Positions 15,984 to 22,936 of a stretch of DNA of 35,146 nt are shown piece after piece. Each line of letters begins with the position of its first letter. Positions within the stretch are counted from its first letter, which is position 1. This stretch comes from JAHEEL01 sp039715165 (GTDB taxonomy: Bacteria; Actinomycetota; Acidimicrobiia; Spongiisociales; UBA5794). A program made the position numbers and the translations under genes. The stretch spans positions 1 to 35,146 of the forward strand of contig JBDLHX010000014.1 of assembly GCA_039715165.1 (NCBI GenBank). The letters run 5' to 3'. The notes under the pieces were generated by a model that saw only the letters and a program-made list of their open reading frames with translations, did no database searches and was not told where the DNA came from.

Positions 15984-16963
15984 CCCGCGTCGGCATCTTC
16001 GGGGTCGCTCACGTGCATGCCGATGCGTACGCCGGCAACCTCGCTCACGCTGTGGGTGTCGAATTCGTCGGCACCTCCGAGGTCGACGACGACCTCAGGG
16101 CAGCGTGGTCCGGCAGGCACGACGGCCCCGCGTTCGCCTCTCACGAGGCTCTCATCGCCGAGGGCATCGACGCTGCGGTCATCTGTACCCCAACGAACGA
16201 ACACCGCCCCGTTGTGGAGATGCTCGCTGAGGAGGGAATCCACATGCTCTGCGAGAAGCCGCTGGCCACAACGATCGAAGACGCACAAGCCATCGTCGAG
16301 GTGTGCGCCGAGGCGGGCGTGGTGCTGATGACGGCCTTCCCGATGCGATTCAGCCCGGTGCTGGACTCGACCCGGGAGCAGATCGCCGATGGCCGCATCG
16401 GTGACGTGATCGCTTTCTCAGGTACGAATCAAGGGAGGATCCCAACCGACTACGCCGAGTGGTTCGCCGATCCCGTCGCTGCGGGTGGCGGAGCCGTGAT
16501 GGATCACACCGTCCATCTCGCGGACATCCTGCGTTGGTGGACGGGTGCGGAGCCGGTCGAGGTGTTCGCGGAGACCAACCGGATCATGCACCCCGACGCA
16601 TCGGTTGAGACCGGCGGGGTGATCACCGTCGGCTTCGACAATGGAACGTTCGCGACGATCGACTGCTCGTGGAGCCGCCCGGACGGGTATCCCACGTGGG
16701 GCGGCCTCGCGATCGAGGCTGTGGGCACCGCAGGTGTGCTCACGGTCGACGCGTTTGCCGACCGGCTCGATGTCTGGTCGCGTGGCGACATCACCTGGGT
16801 CGATTGGGGCGCCGATGTGAACCAATCGATGATCGATCACTTCATCGGTGCGGTGAACGGTGACCATCCGCTCTTGGTCACAGGCATCGATGGCCTGCGG
16901 GCGACGGAGGTCGCGCTCGCTGTGTACCGGTCCGCTGAGGCTGGACAGCCTGTGGAGATGTAA
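15980..16963 (+). CDS. Gfo/Idh/MocA-family oxidoreductase (second, divergent copy)
   Basis: A 327-aa second member of the family, GTG start overlapping the previous stop. It is not a recent duplicate: its nucleotide loop is GIFGVAHVHADAYA, a His-rich variant in place of G-x-G-x-x-G, known from a subfamily of Gfo/Idh/MocA proteins. The EKP motif is intact (E92-K93-P94, CEKPLATT), and GAVMDHTVHLADILRWW holds the probable catalytic histidines. Two such enzymes in a sugar-import operon suggest sequential or alternative oxidation/reduction of the imported compound, for example a 3-keto-sugar type route, but this is inference. Last gene of the operon; a small hairpin follows at 16998. Confidence 0.88.
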   Translation: MTRVGIFGVAHVHADAYAGNLAHAVGVEFVGTSEVDDDLRAAWSGRHDGPAFASHEALIAEGIDAAVICTPTNEHRPVVEMLAEEGIHMLCEKPLATTIEDAQAIVEVCAEAGVVLMTAFPMRFSPVLDSTREQIADGRIGDVIAFSGTNQGRIPTDYAEWFADPVAAGGGAVMDHTVHLADILRWWTGAEPVEVFAETNRIMHPDASVETGGVITVGFDNGTFATIDCSWSRPDGYPTWGGLAIEAVGTAGVLTVDAFADRLDVWSRGDITWVDWGADVNQSMIDHFIGAVNGDHPLLVTGIDGLRATEVALAVYRSAEAGQPVEM

Positions 16964-16997
16964 GCCCCCGGCAATCTGATTCCTCGTAGGAGGCCAG

Positions 16998-17016
16998 GTC
17001 CGCGTCGTCGCGGGAC
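16998..17016 (+). terminator. Possible weak terminator hairpin after the sugar operon
   Basis: GTCCGCG and CGCGGGAC pair over seven positions with one bulged G and a 4-base loop. No U-tract follows. It lies 35 bases past the last oxidoreductase stop and upstream of the methyltransferase ribosome site. Confidence 0.3.
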
Positions 17017-17049
17017 TCCCCAACTACCGTTGCGTCGAGGAGGCAGACG

Positions 17050-17928
17050 ATGGCGACCAGCACGGCGAGCTTCGGCGCGGGCAAACGCGAGAGCCATGAC
17101 TCGTCCGCGTACTACGCCCGTCGAATGACACGAACCCCGGATGCCCAGGACCTCGGTGAGGTTCGCGATGCTCCGGCGAACGTGCTCGACAGCGTCTTCG
17201 TCCAGTCCTCCGAGTCGATGAACCAGATCCCCGATGATTGCGTCGCGCTCATGGTCACGTCACCTCCCTACAACGTGGGCAAGGATTACGACGAGGACCT
17301 CGACCTGAGTGAGTATCTCGAACTGCTGAGCCGCGTCTTCACCGAGACGTACCGAGTCGTCGAGCCCGGCGGACGGGTCGCCATCAACATCGCGAACCTC
17401 GGCAGGAAGCCGTACCTGCCCCTCAACCACCTCGTCGGGTCGCTGCTCACCGAGATCGGGTTCCTCCTCCGCGGCGAGATCATCTGGCAGAAGGCGAAGG
17501 CGGCCGGGGGATCAACAGCGTGGGGATCGTGGCAATCGGCGAAGAACCCGACACTGCGCGATGTCCATGAGTACGTCCTCGTCGCGTCGAAGGGGTCATT
17601 CCGGCGGGAGCGCAAGGGGGAAGACACGATCTCGAAGGAGGACTTCCTCGAGGCCACGCTGTCGGTGTGGGACATCCTCCCCGAGTCGGCTCGGCGGGTC
17701 GGGCATCCTGCGCCGTTCCCAACGGAGCTGCCCCGCCGGCTCATCGAGCTCTACACGTTCGACGGCGACCTCGTGCTCGACCCGTTCCTCGGTTCGGGGT
17801 CGACGGCCGTCGCCGCCGTCCAGACCGGCCGCCACTTCGTCGGCTACGAGACCGATCCCGACTACGCGGAACTTGCCGAGCACCGCATCGCTACAGCACG
17901 TGCCGGACAGCGGACGTCGCACGAGTGA
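17050..17928 (+). CDS. Orphan DNA methyltransferase, beta class (N4-cytosine or N6-adenine)
   Basis: A 292-aa site-specific DNA methyltransferase. The catalytic motif IV, TSPPY (70-74), precedes the AdoMet-binding motif I, DPFLGSGST (from D244), which is the permuted beta-class order. WGSWQSAKNPTLRDVHEYV and HPAPFPTELPRRLIELYTF lie between them, as in many stand-alone actinobacterial enzymes. TSPPY is more usual for m4C enzymes, but N6-adenine methylation cannot be excluded. No restriction endonuclease gene adjoins it, so an epigenetic or housekeeping role is more likely than restriction. The ATG at 17050 has GAGGAGG at the right distance. Its stop overlaps the next gene (GTGA). Confidence 0.9.
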   Translation: MATSTASFGAGKRESHDSSAYYARRMTRTPDAQDLGEVRDAPANVLDSVFVQSSESMNQIPDDCVALMVTSPPYNVGKDYDEDLDLSEYLELLSRVFTETYRVVEPGGRVAINIANLGRKPYLPLNHLVGSLLTEIGFLLRGEIIWQKAKAAGGSTAWGSWQSAKNPTLRDVHEYVLVASKGSFRRERKGEDTISKEDFLEATLSVWDILPESARRVGHPAPFPTELPRRLIELYTFDGDLVLDPFLGSGSTAVAAVQTGRHFVGYETDPDYAELAEHRIATARAGQRTSHE

Positions 17929-18584
17929 TCGATCGGTCCGTCCCTGCGGACGCTCCGATGGAACGAGCCGTCCTTGCGATCGTGCCGTTTCTCGCTGTGG
18001 GACTCATCGGTGCGGTCCCGTTGCTCGCGATCTCCTGGTCGCCCCCGCCGACAGCGATCGCCATCGTGCATCTCGCGGTCGTCGTGGCACTTGGCCTCGC
18101 TGCGTCGCTGAGGCTGGCTCCGCTGGCAGGCGACGATTGGTTCCTCGGTCGGTCTTGGAGTGCGTCCCTCCGGCTCGGGGCCTCGGGCGTGGCCGTTGTC
18201 TTCCTCGTTACCGGGATGGTCGGACTCGTGACGCTCGCATCATCGGCTGCCCTGAGATTCCCGCCGTCGCTCCAGTTCCTGCAGTTGCTCTCCGCACTCG
18301 ACATCGCGTGGGTAGGCGCCGCGCTCATTGTCGGTGCATATCGTGCCTGGCGGCTCCCGATCGCCGCTGCCGCCGGAGCCACACTCGGCATCTTCTGCGT
18401 CTGGTCGATCTGGAAGTACCTCGACGTCGTCGGGTTTGGGCCGGAAGGTCAATGGGTCGTCGACGGTGGAGCGCTCGTTCGCTATGTCCTCCCGTTCGAT
18501 GTGATCGCGGCGGTGATGGCCGTCGCTGTGTTCGTCTACGGAACGCGCCGTCAGGCGATCGAACAGGCGAGTCCCCAGTCGTAG
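17925..18584 (+). CDS. Six-TM membrane protein of unknown function
   Basis: A 219-aa hydrophobic protein (208 aa if it starts at ATG 17958) with about six membrane segments, for example AVLAIVPFLAVGLIGAVPLL, HLAVVVALGLAASLRLA and LPFDVIAAVMAVAVFVYG. I recognise no family or catalytic motif. The GTG at 17925 overlaps the methyltransferase stop, so the two are probably co-transcribed, though a functional link is not obvious. The last 34 bases overlap the 3' end of the convergent DUF547 gene, so the two coding sequences share DNA on opposite strands. Confidence 0.7.
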   Translation: MIDRSVPADAPMERAVLAIVPFLAVGLIGAVPLLAISWSPPPTAIAIVHLAVVVALGLAASLRLAPLAGDDWFLGRSWSASLRLGASGVAVVFLVTGMVGLVTLASSAALRFPPSLQFLQLLSALDIAWVGAALIVGAYRAWRLPIAAAAGATLGIFCVWSIWKYLDVVGFGPEGQWVVDGGALVRYVLPFDVIAAVMAVAVFVYGTRRQAIEQASPQS

Positions 18585-19327
18585 AGGGCGAACTCGACCC
18601 TGGGCGATGCCGTGAGTACCCATTCGGCCTGGGTCGGTTCGAGCCACCTCGCCACTGAGCGAGCAATGTCATGCCTGCGAGCCGGGAGCCAGGTAGGCAT
18701 GCGTCGAGGCCGAGTGAAGTCTCCGCCGTACCAGAGGAATACGCGGGAGAGCCGCAGCGTGCCGGCGCCGGGATCGAACGAAGCTCCGCCGTTTGCCAAG
18801 AACGATCGCATCTGAGCTTCGAGCTCCGCGTCGAGACCCTCGCCGAACGGTTCGTGCCGCAGCGTGGGACACGATGCCGAACCGCAGACAAGCGCCGCGT
18901 GGATCCTGGGGTCGCGGAATCGGCGGATCTTGCCGTGCTCGATGTCGTTGAGCGAGAGCCGCTCCCCGGCGATCGAAGCCCACGGCCTGTCGAATGCGCC
19001 GGGGATGCGCAACACCGTCTCCACGGACTGCTCGAACGCCTCGCCGGCACGCGAGAGGGCGCCCGCGTTGTAGAGGTTGATCCAGAAGGCGAGGGCCCCG
19101 CTGCGTGAGAGGGCGTCGGGATCGACCGCCTCGAGTCTGTTCCGGTACCCGATCAATGCATCGCCGTCGGCGACAAGTGACCGGACGCCACGGCTCCGAA
19201 GCCGATCGAGCACCTCGGCGAGCTCCGGCGAGTCGATGCCGCTCGTACCGCATGGTGAGGGCTGTTTGACGCGGCGCGCACGGGCGATCGACCATGCAAC
19301 GGAGAGCGGGTTCGGTTGGGCGATCAT
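18551..19327 (-). CDS. DUF547 domain protein
   Basis: A 258-aa protein matching DUF547: FWINLYNAGAL, LSLNDIEHGKIRRF, DPRIHAALVCGSASCPTL and RVFLWYGGDF are the family's conserved blocks, in order. The biochemical role is unknown; conserved His, Cys and Asp residues (IEHG, CGSASCP) suggest an enzyme. There is no signal peptide. The ATG at 19327 has GAGG upstream. It lies 68 bases downstream of nhaA on the same strand and may be read from the same transcript. Its 3' end overlaps the convergent membrane-protein gene by 34 bases. Confidence 0.88.
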   Translation of the reverse strand: MIAQPNPLSVAWSIARARRVKQPSPCGTSGIDSPELAEVLDRLRSRGVRSLVADGDALIGYRNRLEAVDPDALSRSGALAFWINLYNAGALSRAGEAFEQSVETVLRIPGAFDRPWASIAGERLSLNDIEHGKIRRFRDPRIHAALVCGSASCPTLRHEPFGEGLDAELEAQMRSFLANGGASFDPGAGTLRLSRVFLWYGGDFTRPRRMPTWLPARRHDIARSVARWLEPTQAEWVLTASPRVEFALYDWGLACSIA

Positions 19328-19395
19328 CGGGGCCTCGGTTGCGGCATGGCGCCTTCAACCAATCGCGGTCGTCCCGTGTTCCGGCCCGAGGAGCC

Positions 19396-20775
19396 TCAGG
19401 AAGGCCCTTTGCGCTCTTTGTACAGGCGGAGATACAAGTAGCCGACGATCCCGGCGACGAAGGATCCGATGAAGATGCCGATCTTCGCCTCGTCTGAGAA
19501 CAGGTGTGCTTCCGCGCTGCCGCGGAAGGCGAGCTCCGCGATGAACAGCGATACGGTGAACCCGATCCCGGCGAGGAATCCGAGTCCGATGACGTGACCA
19601 AACGTCGTGTGACGCGGAAGCTGGCCGAGCTTGAACTTCAGCCCGAGCCACGTCGCAAGAGCGATGCCGACCGGCTTGCCGACGACCAGGCCCACCGAGA
19701 CACCGAGAGCGACCGGGCTGAGGACGGCGTCGACGACATCGATGTCGATGAACCGGACGCCTGCGTTCGCGAGTGCGAACAGCGGCACGATGACGAACGA
19801 GGACCAAGGGTGCAGCGCGTGTTCCCACCGTTCGAGGGGTGACACCGACTCCCTGGCGATCGCTGCGAGTTCGAGTGCGTCCTGATCGAGCCGTGCATGG
19901 GCCTCCGGTGACGCCTTGTCGCGGTCCCAGCGTTCGAGGATCCACCCGGCTCTGCGCCGGAACCCGGAGTCTGAGTAGTAGGCGCGGGCCGGCACGAGGA
20001 GACCCATGACGACGCCGGCGATCGTTGCGTGAACGCCGGATTCGAGGAACGCGAACCAAACGACGAGCGCCAATGGCAGATACAGGATGCCGGCGCGTAT
20101 GCCGGCTCTGCTTGCCAGCGAGATCGCGACGAGAATCACTGCGGCGACCGCGAGCCAGCCGAGCGACAGATCCTCGGTGTAGAAGACCGCGATGACCATG
20201 ATGGCGCCGATGTCGTCGACGATGGCGAGAGCGAGCAGGAAGAGCTTCGCTCCGACCGGAACCCGGGAACCGAGCAACGCGATGACTCCCACCGAAAACG
20301 CGATGTCGGTCGCCATCGGGATCCCCCAACCCGCCAACGCGTCGGCCGGGCCACTCGTCGCGACGAAGGCGACGTAGACGAGCGCCGGGACCACCATGCC
20401 GCCTGCAGCAGCCATCGCCGGCAGTGACGCCTTCCTCAGCGTGTTGAGCTCCCCAATGACGAGCTCTCGCTTGATCTCGAGGCCGACGACGAAGAAGAAG
20501 ATCGCCATGAGCCCGTCGTTGACGATGTGCTTGAGCGACTCGTCGAAGTGGAAACCGCCGACTTCGATGGAGAGATGGACGTCCCAGAAGTCGAAGTAGG
20601 TGTCGCCCCAGGCGGAGTTCGCCCAGATGAGCGCCAGGACCGTCGCGATGAGGAGAACGATCCCACCCGATGCCTCAGTCGCGGTGAAGGCGAGGGCCGG
20701 ACGGACGAAACGACTCGGAACGAAGCGGTCCGAGTGGATCCAGGTCTTGTGGAGTCGTTCGGTGTCCTGTTCCAT
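19396..20775 (-). CDS. nhaA: Na+/H+ antiporter NhaA
   Basis: A 459-aa inner-membrane antiporter exporting sodium in exchange for protons. Landmarks include ASGGIVLLIATVLALIWANS near the N-terminus, AIFFFVVGLEIKRE, MATDIAF (D157, matching the conserved Asp of helix IV) and ALAIVDDIGAI (D187-D188, the ion-binding Asp pair). All key residues are present. It is longer than the E. coli protein, with an insert of charged residues after YYSDSGFRRRAGW. The ATG at 20775 is chosen over 20832 because homology begins just after it and a promoter (TTGCCG-N19-TACCCT) ends ten bases upstream. It is divergent from a cation exchanger gene. Confidence 0.95.
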   Translation of the reverse strand: MEQDTERLHKTWIHSDRFVPSRFVRPALAFTATEASGGIVLLIATVLALIWANSAWGDTYFDFWDVHLSIEVGGFHFDESLKHIVNDGLMAIFFFVVGLEIKRELVIGELNTLRKASLPAMAAAGGMVVPALVYVAFVATSGPADALAGWGIPMATDIAFSVGVIALLGSRVPVGAKLFLLALAIVDDIGAIMVIAVFYTEDLSLGWLAVAAVILVAISLASRAGIRAGILYLPLALVVWFAFLESGVHATIAGVVMGLLVPARAYYSDSGFRRRAGWILERWDRDKASPEAHARLDQDALELAAIARESVSPLERWEHALHPWSSFVIVPLFALANAGVRFIDIDVVDAVLSPVALGVSVGLVVGKPVGIALATWLGLKFKLGQLPRHTTFGHVIGLGFLAGIGFTVSLFIAELAFRGSAEAHLFSDEAKIGIFIGSFVAGIVGYLYLRLYKERKGPS

Positions 20776-20785
20776 ACCGGCGGAG

Positions 20786-20816
20786 AGGGTAGTGGTTGGG
20801 GAGAATGGTCCGGCAA
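20786..20816 (-). promoter_or_regulatory. Promoter of nhaA
   Basis: Minus-strand TTGCCG (20816-20811), a 19-base spacer and TACCCT (20791-20786), ten bases before the ATG. The same TTGCCG-N19-TACC[C/T]T arrangement precedes the response regulator gene at 30678, suggesting the same sigma factor. Confidence 0.45.
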
Positions 20817-20855
20817 GCCGTTTGGGTACCATCTCTGCGGTTCCGGAGATTCCCC

Positions 20856-21833
20856 ATGATTGTCGACATTCTCAGAATCGCGGTGGGGCTCGTTGCCCTC
20901 ATCTACGCCGCCGATCGGCTCGTGCGATCGGCCGTGCGGATCTCGCGCGCCTTCGGAGTCTCGGTTGTGCTCATCGGGGCTGTCATCGTTGGATTCGGTA
21001 CGTCGGTGCCGGAGTTCGTCGTCTCCGCTCTTGCTGCGCTCGAGGGAGAGCTCGACCTCGCCGTCAGCAACGTTGTGAGTTCGAACACGTCGAACGTGAC
21101 GCTCGTCCTCGGTGCCGCCGCCGTCATCACTCCGATCGTGGCCAGGCGGCGGATCATCAAGCGTGAGGGTGCGCTCATGTTCGCCGCAGTCGCCGTGTTG
21201 GCGGCGCTGCTCGCGAACGGGTGGCTCGACGCCTGGGAAGGCTTCGTGCTCTTCGGGCTCCTCGGGCTGTCGATCTGGATGATGATCCGCTGGTCGACCG
21301 CGAATCCGGGGAGTCCGGAAATCCAAGTCAACGACGCCGCACAGGAGGAGAGCACCGACGGTGGCGAGTCGGGGGACCTCGAGGTGTGGCGTCGGCGTGT
21401 GGGCCGGGAGATCCTCATCGGCACCGGGGCGCTCATCGTCACGGTCATTGCCGCCGACTTCCTCCTGGACGGTGTCGTCGGCATCGGCGCCCGCTTCGGA
21501 TTGTCCGCCGTCTTCCTCGGGCTCATCACCGGGGTTGGGACGAGTCTTCCCGAGCTCGCTGCCGGCATCGCGGCGGCCCGCCACAACGAGCCGGAGTTGG
21601 TGCTCGGGAACATCCTCGGGTCGAACGTCTTCAATTCGCTCGGCGTCATCGGCCTCGCTGCGATCCTCGGTCCCGGGCCGCTCGTCGAGATCACGATTCC
21701 GCTGATCGCGGTCATGGTTGCATCGGCGTTCCTGGCAGGGACCTTCTCAGTCACCGGCCAGCGCATCAACCGTGCCGAAGGGGCGATCTTGCTCGCCTTC
21801 TTCGTTGCCTACGCGGTCTACGCGTTCATCTAA
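20856..21833 (+). CDS. CaCA-family Na+/Ca2+ exchanger-like antiporter
   Basis: A 325-aa membrane protein with the two inverted alpha repeats of the Ca2+:cation antiporter family: GFGTSVPEFVVSALAALEGE followed by SNVVSSNTSNV, and GVGTSLPELAAGIAAARHNE followed by GNILGSNVFNSLG. The two conserved acidic residues (PEF and PEL) that bind the cation are present. In the first repeat the usual GSN is SSN. A hydrophilic, acidic loop (residues ~150-180) separates the halves, as usual. It probably exports calcium or another cation in exchange for Na+ or H+. The ATG at 20856 has GGAG eight bases upstream. It is divergent from nhaA; the shared region may co-regulate ion homeostasis. Confidence 0.93.
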   Translation: MIVDILRIAVGLVALIYAADRLVRSAVRISRAFGVSVVLIGAVIVGFGTSVPEFVVSALAALEGELDLAVSNVVSSNTSNVTLVLGAAAVITPIVARRRIIKREGALMFAAVAVLAALLANGWLDAWEGFVLFGLLGLSIWMMIRWSTANPGSPEIQVNDAAQEESTDGGESGDLEVWRRRVGREILIGTGALIVTVIAADFLLDGVVGIGARFGLSAVFLGLITGVGTSLPELAAGIAAARHNEPELVLGNILGSNVFNSLGVIGLAAILGPGPLVEITIPLIAVMVASAFLAGTFSVTGQRINRAEGAILLAFFVAYAVYAFI

Positions 21834-21850
21834 CCCCCACCCACCTCAGG

Positions 21851-21896
21851 CGTCTGGCGTAGAAGACGGCACGATGTTGCCGTTTTCTACGCCAGA
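21851..21896. repeat. 46-base palindromic repeat, copy 1
   Basis: Identical over 46 bases to copy 2 at 22876-22921, same orientation. Arms 21853-21871 and 21878-21896 pair at 18 of 19 positions plus one G-T, around the 6-base loop CGATGT. It starts 18 bases after the stop of the cation-exchanger gene. C-rich DNA (CCCCCACCCACC, 21834-21845) lies on its outer side. It has no U-tract. It could be a terminator, a dispersed REP-like element or the end of a mobile unit. Confidence 0.9.
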
Positions 21897-21954
21897 GCCG
21901 TGGGGAGCAGTCGGAACTCTTCCCAACACGGCTCGGCGATGGCACGGTGTCCGG

Positions 21955-22872
21955 GTGCTCAATCGAGAACGTCTCATCGCAGCTATCGCCCGGGACCAGG
22001 GCGGCGTCTTCACCTTGCAACAAGCTGTCGCTGCCGGCCTCTCGGCCAGGGCCGTTCGCGATCGGGTACGTCGCGGTACGTTCGAGCGGATCCACCCCGG
22101 AGTCTTCGGATACCCCGGTTCGGGGGACGACTGGCACCGACGCGTCTTCGCCGCCGTTCTGTCGGCAAGCCTGCCTGCAGCCGCCTCCCACCGGACGGCC
22201 GCGTTGCTGTGGGGTCTCACGGACCGGACTCCCGATTTCGTTGAGATCGTGGCTCGCCGCCACAAGCGCGTGCACAGGGGCGCGTTCGCAGTTCACGAGT
22301 CGAAGGACTTGGTCGATTCCGACATCGTGACGGTCGACGGTATCCCGACGACGACTGCTGTTCGCACCGTCGTCGATCTAGGGGCCTCTGCTCGTCCGCG
22401 GTTCGTCGAGCGATGTCTCGACACCGGGCTTCGCAAGAAGCTCTTCACTGCCTGGGAGGTCCGTTGCTTCGTGGCTCGAGTCGCCCGGCCCGGCAGAACG
22501 GGAGTGGGGACGATTCGACCCCTTGTCGAAGAGCGACTGCTCTGGGGCACGATCACGGACAGCGATCTCGAGGATCTGTTCAGGTCCGTGGTCAGCCCGC
22601 TGCCCTTTCCGATGCCCGACCTGCAGTACCGCCTGTTCGATCCCGACGGAGCGTTCGTCGGGCGCTTCGACTTCGCCTATCCACCGCGCAATGCTCTGAT
22701 CGAGACAGACAGTGAAGGCTGGCACATGGATCCGGTGTCATTCCAGCGGGATCGCGAGAAGCAGAACCGGGCCCACGCTCTCGGATGGACCGTCTACCGC
22801 TTCACGTGGCGCCAGCTCATGGATGACCCGGAGTCCGTTCGCGAGATCATCCGGCAGATTTGGACCGACTGA
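21955..22872 (+). CDS. AbiEi-like antitoxin-domain protein with C-terminal DUF559 (Vsr-like) nuclease fold
   Basis: About 305 aa if it starts at GTG 21955. The N-terminal part (ERLIAAIARDQGGVFTLQQA, then ARAVRDRVRRGTFERIHPGVF) is the winged-helix domain of AbiEi-type 'type IV antitoxin' proteins, followed by SHRTAALLWGL. The C-terminus resembles DUF559/Vsr-like PD-(D/E)xK proteins: GRFDFAY (D239), LIETDSEGWH (E250, D252), FQRDREKQNRAHALGW and YRFTWRQLMDD. No AbiEii-type toxin gene is adjacent. The start is uncertain: ATG 21874 is in frame but lies in the loop of the upstream palindromic repeat, and GTG 21955 has a poor ribosome site. The gene is bracketed by two identical palindromes. Cellular role unknown; DNA processing or defence is inference. 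Confidence 0.75.
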   Translation: MLNRERLIAAIARDQGGVFTLQQAVAAGLSARAVRDRVRRGTFERIHPGVFGYPGSGDDWHRRVFAAVLSASLPAAASHRTAALLWGLTDRTPDFVEIVARRHKRVHRGAFAVHESKDLVDSDIVTVDGIPTTTAVRTVVDLGASARPRFVERCLDTGLRKKLFTAWEVRCFVARVARPGRTGVGTIRPLVEERLLWGTITDSDLEDLFRSVVSPLPFPMPDLQYRLFDPDGAFVGRFDFAYPPRNALIETDSEGWHMDPVSFQRDREKQNRAHALGWTVYRFTWRQLMDDPESVREIIRQIWTD

Positions 22873-22875
22873 CGA

Positions 22876-22923
22876 CGTCTGGCGTAGAAGACGGCACGAT
22901 GTTGCCGTTTTCTACGCCAGACG
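22876..22923. repeat. 46-base palindromic repeat, copy 2 (extended stem)
   Basis: Same 46 bases as copy 1 (22876-22921). Here two more pairs form, giving 21-base arms (22876-22896 and 22903-22923) around CGATGT. It begins three bases after the stop of the AbiEi-like gene. G-rich DNA (GGGTGGGGGTGGGG, 22923-22936) lies on its outer side, the complement of the C-rich flank of copy 1, and reaches the stop codon of the convergent acylase gene at 22937. Confidence 0.9.
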
Positions 22924-22936
22924 GGTGGGGGTGGGG

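Noticed and set aside
21851..22923. The two 46-base palindromic repeats as a CRISPR remnant
   Set aside because: Only two copies, about 1 kb apart with a gene between them; no spacer-sized intervals and no cas genes.
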